Assembly: GCA_030640885.1 (NCBI GenBank) | Contig: DAOWIN010000131.1 | Location: 1 to 5,124, forward strand | Source: Candidatus Omnitrophota bacterium | GTDB lineage: Bacteria > Omnitrophota > 4484-213 | DNA: 5,124 bases | Reading direction: 5' to 3' | Shown: positions 1 to 5,124 of the stretch, one piece after another | Position numbering within the stretch: position 1 is the stretch's first letter | How the letters are laid out: each line of letters starts with the position of its first letter | The notes under the pieces: generated by a model | Seen by the model: only the letters and a program-made list of their open reading frames with translations | What the model was told of the DNA's origin: nothing | Database searches by the model: none | Made by a program: the position numbers and the translations under genes

Positions 1-3000
1 TCGGCAACCTCTTTAATCGCCCTTAGCTGCCATCTTATAGTCTCTTCGTTCTTAGGGTCAATTAAGAGATCCAAACCCCGCATTCCCTTCATCGGATTAA
101 TTTCTCTTTTTATATAATCCTTGGCGCCTACAACCGCCTCGTACTCATCGCTCTTTCGGTCATCCAATCGAATATAAAGCCGTTTATCCACAAGACCGAT
201 TATCTTGCTTAATTTATGAGCATCTGAACCCTTTTTAAATTCTGAACCATCGCTAATACTCGCAAGTAGTAGATTTAATTCCTGCAACGGCAACATATGC
301 CCCAAGCCAATATTATAATAATTGTTAACAATCTCTAAAACCTTAAGTTTTAGTTGCGGATCGTTGAGACTCTGGGCTTTGATAATAACCTCCTGACGAG
401 GAACAATTAGGGTCTCGGCGATCGCCGCACAATTTTCAGACAAAATAGAGATATAAAAATCCTCAGCTGAATTATAACCGGATATCTTGTCCTCAATAAT
501 GGCAATTATATCTGCATCTTTGATTACTTCATTTTCAATAAAAGCATTTTTTTCACTGTCATCTTTTACTTTGAACAGATGGCCGCTTGGCTTAAAGTTG
601 GAATCGCGTTTTTGGCGAATCATATTGCAGTAACCCAATAAATCATAATCGGACAATCCGGCCCGCTTGACAGCATTGTGAATAAAATCAAATTCTTTTG
701 TATCAGATATTGCCTGCGTCTGATAATCTATCAAAGCATTGGTAGTTATCCCTCTATTCATCACAGGTCCTTTGCAATCTAAACCCGCCTCTTTACGCAG
801 CAGATTATCATAAGCACACAAAGCATTGGGATATACCCCGATTTCGGCTAAAATCAATTCCAAACGCAAAAGCCCAATTCCTTTGTAAGAAGGGATTTTG
901 CTCAATGCCCATTGTTTAGACGCTTTGTCAAAGGAAGCAGTAATCGTTGAAGAACGAATCCCGCCAAATTCCGTATCCGGGATATCGCGAACATTGAAGT
1001 CTTTTCCGGCAATCGCAAGTTCATGGTCCATTCCCAAAAGTATCTTTCCTCTTTCAGCATCTACAGTAATTTCAGTACCGTTTGCGAGTATTTCAACCAA
1101 TTTTGATAAATTTACATCAGTACCGGTTATAGCAACCAATCCATACTCAGAAGCCACTATCATTGTATGCGAGTTTGGTCCTCCCCTTAAAGCGACAATA
1201 CCTCTGGCAGCTTCCATAGCGCTGTTCATATCCGGGTCGCTTTGTTCAGTTAACATAATATGCCCGGTTGTGCTAGCTAAACTTTCCGGATTTTTATCTA
1301 AGATCCATTGCACCGATCCCTGGGCAGTCCCCCCGCTGCGGGCAATAAATTTAAAATCCAAAACCTTACCTTCTTTTTCCGCTTTGGCAAAAGCCTTTTC
1401 GCTAATTATAATTTTTTTCAAAGTTATTACATCTGAATCTGTTAAGCTAATAACGGTTTCGGGGCGAACCTGAGTGCTGGCAATACTCCAATCCTTGCGT
1501 GCAAAACCACGCTCATCAAGCAAAATTTCACCGCTCTGCGGATCGCGCAGATAGATAATGTTTCCTCTGTTATCCCTCTTAGCACGCAAAGCGCCCTCTA
1601 AATCAACATAAGATCCCCCAAGAAAACCCTGATAGAACTTATGCAGAGTATTGAAGTATTTTGTTGAATTTATAACTAAATCCAAATCACTAATAGCGAA
1701 TTCTTTCCGTTCTGTTTCTGAAAGCGGCAACAACTGTTTTCCTAAGCCGTCGGAGGTTTCAACAATTTTATTATGGCGTTCGCCTCTGCTTCGATGTAAT
1801 AATATTTCCGCATCCTGATCAGTGATATATTTACTGCCGCTTTCTGCCCCCGATACTAATAATTCACCCTGCCCTTCAGTCCATTGTATGCTCATTGCTG
1901 GAAAACCGGTTTCACGGTCAACAGAAAAGGCAATAAAAGACAGCTCAGATAAAAACATCGTTTGGAATAGCGTGCTGATTTGGACATCTTCATCAAAAAC
2001 AGGAAGCCCTTCACGGAAACGGTAATCTATTGCCCGCTTATTAAATAGAGATGCTTGGTTAAATAGCCAAGCGATAGTAACATACTTTAATCCTCTTGGG
2101 TCTTTTTTAGTGGGAATAGGCCTTATAAAAATATATGTATCTTGACGTCCGGCAAAGGATGCGGTTTCACTATCCTCGCCAACTGCCGAAGAGCGTATAG
2201 CCAAAAGAAGTTCTTCTAAAGAAATTCCCAGACGATCTGCCAGTTGGACAAGGTTTTCTTCTATTGCTTGGGAAATTTCTACTGGAATTATGGCAAATCG
2301 CGAAGCAAGCAGTAATTTATTTGCCCCCTCTGCGGAAATTTCTTCAAAGGCAAGCTGCAATTCTTCTAATTTCTCACTACAATTTGCTATTCTGTTTTTC
2401 AATTCATTAAAATCAGCATCCTCACTTTTGCTTTCTTTTTCTTGTCGAAGCTCTCTCTTCAATTGATCAAGTTCCACATGAAGCTGCGTCTTTTTTGCCT
2501 GGATTTCTTCAATCTGCCGGCCTAAAATAGCTCCAAACTGCATAAAATAATCTCTGAGATTTTCGTAATCTCCGTTATGAATATCGGCTGATAAAACAGA
2601 CATTGTTTCTATGGTTTTGTTGACTTGTGCCAGAACTGTTTCCTGCTCGCTATCCTCAATAAGAACACGCATAATAAATAACTCATTTTCCAGATCCTCT
2701 GATAGATCTTTGGACAATACATTTAGGCTATCCCCATATTCTTTAACAAATTGCTCTAATTCTTTTTGCAGATGTTTAATATGATCTAAATAATCCCCGA
2801 TTGCATTAGAAACAAATAGTTGTTGAAAAGTAGCTCCAGAGGTAAAAAAATTCGGGAGTTCGACAATCTGAGGGATAAAGGTCATTTCTCCGGTATGTGC
2901 AGATTTGCCGCCAAAAAGAACCTCGTCTTGTCTCTCTACTTCTATATCCCAAATTATTGTTCGCCCGGTAAAGGCGGGATCAGTCATATATGCGGCAGAC

Positions 3001-4010
3001 ATTCCATAACTAATAACCTTTTTCTCCTCGGCTTGTTCACTATCCGCAGCTTCTTTGATTATTGCATCCGGGTCCAGCTTCCTTTTTAAATCCTCTATTC
3101 TATCTTTGATAACACCCTCTGTTCTATTAACAATTGCGGAATGCTGGTGGTAAAATTCCTCTAAAAGCTGTTCGGCTCTTTCCTCGCTCACTTGTCCATA
3201 ATAACCATAGCTTTGCCTTAAATACTCTTTTAAACGTCTTTTATCAAAGGTTTTGCCGCGATGAAAAGCATCCCAAACAATAAGTTTGATATCCTTTTCG
3301 CTAAGAAAATAAGGATTATTAACACCCTCTGGAGTATCATTTAAAATTATCCCTTTTGTTAACTGATAAAGTTGCTTTGTGTCCTTCAATCTGGATCTCT
3401 CGCCTTCTAAACTTTTCTTGCTTGCGGCAATCAGAATTTCTAAATTTGATGTATCGGCATCTAAACCATCACGCATCTTCAATATTGCCCCGGCTATAAA
3501 AGACATTGTAATCTTTTTACGGCCGGTTAGGCTAAGAAAATCCAAAAAATCTGCATTGATAATAATTTGTTTATTCTCTCGATCAATGTCAACATATTCA
3601 CCTTTGGTTTTTCCTACGCCAAAATCAATATTCTCCATTTCCTCAGCTAATTCTCTTAAAAATGCATATTTTTCTTTATCGCCGCCATATAATTTAAGGA
3701 AATTTTTTACTAAAGGATAGACCTTATCGTATTTTCTTAGATACAATTCACCTGGGCGGATATCTTTAAATCCGGGAAGCAAATCTCTCTTTACAAGTAA
3801 TTCAATATTCTCGCCGATAAAATTTGGCTTTAAACTATTTGCCAAATCTCTAATTTGCTGCCTTGTCCCTCGCTCTCTCAAACTTACATCTTTTTCGTCA
3901 AAGGGGCTGGCAGTAAGTAATCTTCTCATCGCATAAGCTGGATAAGGGATACTATTCAACAAAAAAGCGATGGCTATTGTTAATGAACAAATTTTCATTG
4001 TTTTTTTCAT
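1..4010 (-). CDS. ppsA: Giant phosphoenolpyruvate synthase-like protein with N-terminal signal peptide (3' end outside window)
   Basis: Resembles PEP synthase, which makes PEP, AMP and phosphate from pyruvate, ATP and water. At least 1336 residues are open from ATG at 4010 to the left edge; the stop lies outside. Residues 1-27 are a signal peptide, and 28-351 are unrecognised. The ATP-grasp part starts at IIWDIEV (352) and GGKSAHTGEM (367-376, Lys369). It continues with AIRSSAVGEDSETASFAG (604-621), VDRETGF (697-703), EGQGE (712-716) and QVRPETV (847-853). The swivelling domain spans 889-993 with phosphohistidine candidate His948. The PEP-binding barrel begins at GIGLLRLE (1044-1051), then IRLDDRKSDEY (1280-1290) and NPMKGMRG (1305-1312). 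TDPD-, DxKSxEY- and NPMxGxRG-type motifs favour PEP synthase over PPDK. About 160 residues, including the catalytic Cys motif, should lie outside the window. Oddities are the export signal and large insertions at about 405-595, 1072-1176 and 1205-1276. The start is fixed by AGGGG five bases upstream. Family assignment is firm; activity and location are not. Confidence 0.9.
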   Translation of the reverse strand, partial: MKKTMKICSLTIAIAFLLNSIPYPAYAMRRLLTASPFDEKDVSLRERGTRQQIRDLANSLKPNFIGENIELLVKRDLLPGFKDIRPGELYLRKYDKVYPLVKNFLKLYGGDKEKYAFLRELAEEMENIDFGVGKTKGEYVDIDRENKQIIINADFLDFLSLTGRKKITMSFIAGAILKMRDGLDADTSNLEILIAASKKSLEGERSRLKDTKQLYQLTKGIILNDTPEGVNNPYFLSEKDIKLIVWDAFHRGKTFDKRRLKEYLRQSYGYYGQVSEERAEQLLEEFYHQHSAIVNRTEGVIKDRIEDLKRKLDPDAIIKEAADSEQAEEKKVISYGMSAAYMTDPAFTGRTIIWDIEVERQDEVLFGGKSAHTGEMTFIPQIVELPNFFTSGATFQQLFVSNAIGDYLDHIKHLQKELEQFVKEYGDSLNVLSKDLSEDLENELFIMRVLIEDSEQETVLAQVNKTIETMSVLSADIHNGDYENLRDYFMQFGAILGRQIEEIQAKKTQLHVELDQLKRELRQEKESKSEDADFNELKNRIANCSEKLEELQLAFEEISAEGANKLLLASRFAIIPVEISQAIEENLVQLADRLGISLEELLLAIRSSAVGEDSETASFAGRQDTYIFIRPIPTKKDPRGLKYVTIAWLFNQASLFNKRAIDYRFREGLPVFDEDVQISTLFQTMFLSELSFIAFSVDRETGFPAMSIQWTEGQGELLVSGAESGSKYITDQDAEILLHRSRGERHNKIVETSDGLGKQLLPLSETERKEFAISDLDLVINSTKYFNTLHKFYQGFLGGSYVDLEGALRAKRDNRGNIIYLRDPQSGEILLDERGFARKDWSIASTQVRPETVISLTDSDVITLKKIIISEKAFAKAEKEGKVLDFKFIARSGGTAQGSVQWILDKNPESLASTTGHIMLTEQSDPDMNSAMEAARGIVALRGGPNSHTMIVASEYGLVAITGTDVNLSKLVEILANGTEITVDAERGKILLGMDHELAIAGKDFNVRDIPDTEFGGIRSSTITASFDKASKQWALSKIPSYKGIGLLRLELILAEIGVYPNALCAYDNLLRKEAGLDCKGPVMNRGITTNALIDYQTQAISDTKEFDFIHNAVKRAGLSDYDLLGYCNMIRQKRDSNFKPSGHLFKVKDDSEKNAFIENEVIKDADIIAIIEDKISGYNSAEDFYISILSENCAAIAETLIVPRQEVIIKAQSLNDPQLKLKVLEIVNNYYNIGLGHMLPLQELNLLLASISDGSEFKKGSDAHKLSKIIGLVDKRLYIRLDDRKSDEYEAVVGAKDYIKREINPMKGMRGLDLLIDPKNEETIRWQLRAIKEVA
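1032..1346 (-). other. Swivelling phosphohistidine (PEP-utilizer mobile) domain
   Basis: Residues 889-993 match the mobile domain that carries phosphate from the ATP site to the pyruvate site. The order agrees with PEP synthase: an ARSGGTAQGSVQ opening, a SDPDMNSAMEAARGIVALRG helix and strand, the loop GGPNSHTMIVASEYG with His948 (codon 1167-1169), then AITG and the closing TEITVDAERGKILLG hairpin. His948 is the candidate phosphorylated residue. The usual Thr two residues before it is Asn946, and the usual Arg six residues after it is Ser954, so the active loop is divergent. The fold assignment is confident; activity is uncertain. Confidence 0.85.
2334..2522 (-). other. Coiled-coil segment inserted in the ATP-grasp region
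   Basis: Residues 497-559 are rich in Glu, Lys, Gln and Leu with roughly heptad-spaced hydrophobics (for example QIEEIQAKKTQLHVELDQLK). They contain no proline, so a long helix or coiled coil is likely. The segment sits inside a larger helical insertion (about 405-595) between the GGKSA loop and the AIRSSA motif. These motifs are about 237 residues apart here. From memory they are about 100 apart in E. coli PpsA, so roughly 135 residues are extra. An oligomerisation or protein-contact role is inference. Confidence 0.6.
2958..3929 (-). other. Unrecognised N-terminal region of the PEP synthase-like protein (residues 28-351)
   Basis: This region of about 324 residues lies between the signal peptide and the start of the ATP-grasp part. 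I do not recognise a family. It appears largely helical and charged, with a short strand-rich part (EYVDIDRENKQIIINADFL, around residues 141-160). It contains GTRQQIRDLANSLKPN (residues 48-63), a motif that has a close match in the upstream gene. A charged helical stretch precedes the linker into the ATP-grasp region. PEP synthases and PPDKs have no counterpart, because their ATP-grasp region starts within about 30 residues of the N-terminus. Confidence 0.6.
3930..4010 (-). other. Predicted Sec signal peptide of the PEP synthase-like protein
   Basis: Residues 1-27 have the three-part layout of a type I signal peptide. The n-region is positive (MKKTMK), the core is hydrophobic (about LTIAIAFLLNSI, 10-21), and the c-region is PYPAYA with small residues at -3 and -1. 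Cleavage is predicted after Ala27, leaving a mature end of MRRLL. The single Cys (residue 8) precedes the core and does not form a lipobox, so a lipoprotein is unlikely. Cytosolic PEP synthases lack such a leader. It could also act as an uncleaved membrane anchor. Confidence 0.75.
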
Positions 4011-4015
4011 TTTTA

Positions 4016-4020
4016 CCCCT
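4016..4020 (-). promoter_or_regulatory. Ribosome binding site deciding the start of the PEP synthase-like gene
   Basis: On the coding strand AGGGG is followed by five bases (TAAAA) and then ATG at 4010. It sits inside the 14-base gap after the TAA of the upstream gene. The next in-frame ATG (codon 5, 3996-3998) would be 17 bases away, so the 4010 start is preferred; it also gives the complete signal peptide. The gap is too short to hold a promoter or terminator, which supports one transcript. Confidence 0.7.
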
Positions 4021-4024
4021 ATTT

Positions 4025-5124
4025 TTACACCGCCCCTTCTAACAGCTTGCGAATTTTTTCACGACTTTGCTGTGCTTCTATATCTATTGGAAAAACCCCA
4101 TGTAAGCTAAAAATCCTTTTCCTTTCTATCTCTAGATCTATTCGGCTAGCCGTTCTTTCTCCCTTTTTCCTATCTCCCCTGTTATTATTAGCAACTGTGG
4201 AAATAATTAATTCCCTTAAAGTAGAAGAAAGTTTGCCATTAGCAAGAAAGTTAAAATGAACAGGCACAAGTATTGATAAAACAATATTCATTTGATGCTG
4301 GTTGCTTCCAGTAATAGACACCTCTGTCCTGCCCTTTGCAGGAATATGAGCGAAACATCTTTCTAATTCTAAACCGTATTCTCCAAGCTCACTTCTGCCT
4401 GCGCTATCAGGAATTATAGCAGTCTGATAAAAGAAAGACTCTTGTTGTCTAAATTGTTCAAGTTCTTTGGGAGTAAAAAAACGAATATTAGACAACTCTT
4501 CCGCTCCTAGATCTTTTAGAATCTCTTCTTTAAAATTCTCTGGAGCAGTAATAATTACCTCTTGATTCGGGGCCAAAGAATTGCTTATTTGATGCAGCTT
4601 CTGACGCGTTCCCAATGCTGGCAATTTGTTTTCCTTTTCATCTATTTCAAAAAGGGTGGAGAAATCTACGCAAACAACATGCATTTCCCCATCAACCATT
4701 TCTGCCTTCTCAGCGGCAAATACTTCTTTCATCTCTCTTTTGGAAAACATCGTAGAGGGTTCATAATAAGTCAAACCCTTCACTGCTTGGTCAACCGCAT
4801 TAAACGCTTCGGCAAAATGACGTATTTTTGTTAGAGAAGGAGCAATTCCTACCTCTACCCTTTTTGAATCTATGCCAACCAATGCCTTAGCAAATTCAAT
4901 CGGATCATCCTTTACTAAATAGGTTTTTTGATTGCCACCAATATAAGGAACCCTTCCCTGAGTAGGACCTATCTTTTCGGCTATCTTTATAATGGGTATA
5001 AAATCCTGGACACTGGCGCTTTTGCCGCCCACCAAAAGGCCATCTACATCGGGCTGAGATAAATAATCTTCAGCATTATTTTTATCTGCGGAGCCGCCAT
5101 AGAGAATTCTTACCTGTCTGGCAA
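4025..5124 (-). CDS. tpiA: Triosephosphate isomerase C-terminus fused to a second TIM-like segment and a novel C-terminal tail (5' end outside window)
   Basis: 365 complete codons lie in the window, ending at TAA (4025-4027); the start is to the right of the window. Counting from the first full codon (5120-5122), residues 4-52 are a typical TIM C-terminus. VRILYGGSA (4-12) is the phosphate-binding loop 7, and DVDGLLVGGKS (25-35) is loop 8 with its GG pair, followed by the last helix to about residue 52. TIM interconverts dihydroxyacetone phosphate and glyceraldehyde-3-phosphate and normally ends here. Instead, residues 57-107 resemble a TIM N-terminus (GGNQK at 62-66, VEVGIAP at 89-95). A tail from about 108 to 365 is not recognised; it has predicted alternating strands and helices and a Lys/Arg-rich stretch at about residues 310-335. 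The catalytic His and Glu of the first barrel would be outside the window. An in-frame TTG at 5033-5035 lies inside loop 8 and is not a real start. The PEP-synthase-like gene follows after 14 bases. Confidence 0.85.
   Translation of the reverse strand, partial: ARQVRILYGGSADKNNAEDYLSQPDVDGLLVGGKSASVQDFIPIIKIAEKIGPTQGRVPYIGGNQKTYLVKDDPIEFAKALVGIDSKRVEVGIAPSLTKIRHFAEAFNAVDQAVKGLTYYEPSTMFSKREMKEVFAAEKAEMVDGEMHVVCVDFSTLFEIDEKENKLPALGTRQKLHQISNSLAPNQEVIITAPENFKEEILKDLGAEELSNIRFFTPKELEQFRQQESFFYQTAIIPDSAGRSELGEYGLELERCFAHIPAKGRTEVSITGSNQHQMNIVLSILVPVHFNFLANGKLSSTLRELIISTVANNNRGDRKKGERTASRIDLEIERKRIFSLHGVFPIDIEAQQSREKIRKLLEGAV
4802..4954 (-). other. Second, degenerate TIM-like N-terminal segment after the first TIM domain
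   Basis: Residues 57-107 (counted from the first codon in the window) line up with the start of triosephosphate isomerases. RVPYIGGNQK corresponds to the first strand with the catalytic N-x-K (Asn64, Lys66; family form GNWKMN or GGNFKLN). Next come a helix (DPIEFAKALVG), a second strand VEVGIAP matching the family's VEVVVAPP, and a helix ending HFAEAF. The GHSERR loop with the catalytic His is not seen downstream. A YEP triplet at 120-122 (4757-4765) could be a remnant of the loop carrying the catalytic Glu, but this is weak. I infer a tandem TIM with a truncated, probably non-catalytic second copy. Confidence 0.55.

Noticed and set aside
898..1473. Plus-strand open frame of 191 codons
   Set aside because: It lies antisense to the most conserved part of the PEP synthase-like gene. 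The peptide is Ser/Ile-rich with no recognisable domain, as expected for a shadow frame.
1822..2025. Plus-strand open frame of 67 codons
   Set aside because: Antisense to the ATP-grasp motif VDRETGF region, with no family resemblance.
2820..3089. Plus-strand open frame of 89 codons
   Set aside because: Antisense to the GGKSAHTGEM region, with low-complexity content and no domain.
3379..3720. Plus-strand open frame of 113 codons
   Set aside because: Antisense to the N-terminal region of the long minus-strand gene; composition mirrors the codons of the opposite strand.
1..4010. PPDK or PTS enzyme I instead of PEP synthase
   Set aside because: The TDPD-like, DxKSxEY and NPMxGxRG motifs and the GLARLE-type barrel start fit PEP synthase best. 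Because of heavy divergence, a distinct PPDK-related subfamily cannot be fully excluded.
4011..4024. Promoter or terminator between the two genes
   Set aside because: The gap is 14 bases, holds only an RBS and an A-rich spacer, and shows no hairpin.
4047..4259. Plus-strand open frame of 70 codons
   Set aside because: Shadow of the C-terminal tail of the TIM fusion.
4562..4834. Plus-strand open frame of 90 codons
   Set aside because: Shadow of the TIM fusion, with no recognisable domain.
5033..5035. TTG as the start of the upstream gene, giving a 336-residue protein
   Set aside because: It falls in the middle of the TIM loop LLVGGKS. The reading frame stays open to the window edge with matching TIM sequence (RILYGGS) upstream, so the true start is outside.

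Overview
The window is almost entirely coding and all of it reads on the minus strand. It holds two large genes, both cut by the window edges and separated by only 14 bases, so they are very probably co-transcribed (right to left in these coordinates). Upstream (4025-5124) is the 3' part of a gene whose first 52 visible residues are the C-terminus of triosephosphate isomerase (TIM). It continues for about 313 residues past the point where a normal TIM would stop. Downstream (1-4010) is the first 1336 residues of a giant phosphoenolpyruvate synthase / PPDK-type protein. I translated this frame codon by codon and it has no stop from 4010 to the left edge.

The downstream protein begins with a good Sec-type signal peptide. 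An unrecognised region of about 320 residues follows, and then the complete order of PEP-synthase parts: ATP-grasp nucleotide-binding region, swivelling phosphohistidine domain with its His, and the start of the PEP/pyruvate-binding barrel. These blocks are pushed apart by large extra segments, including a coiled coil. The family is normally about 750-870 residues and cytosolic, so both the size and the apparent export signal are odd. The upstream protein is equally unusual. Directly after the TIM C-terminus it restarts with what looks like the N-terminus of a second, degenerate TIM barrel, then runs into an uncharacterised alpha/beta tail. A short motif (GTRQ...NSL.PN) occurs in the accessory regions of both proteins.

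Both core enzymes belong to lower glycolysis/gluconeogenesis: TIM interconverts dihydroxyacetone phosphate and glyceraldehyde-3-phosphate, and PEP synthase makes PEP from pyruvate and ATP. A shared role in central carbon metabolism is plausible, but whether these enlarged versions are catalytic, and in which compartment, cannot be settled from sequence alone.

The organism is a bacterium of moderate-to-low GC by eye, with a Gram-negative-style signal peptide. Oversized, signal-peptide-bearing, domain-inflated versions of housekeeping enzymes recall the candidate phylum Omnitrophota (OP3), but that placement is inference from style and not from a marker gene.

I see no tRNA, rRNA, CRISPR array, insertion sequence, terminator hairpin or internal promoter. 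The plus strand carries only open frames that shadow the two minus-strand genes.
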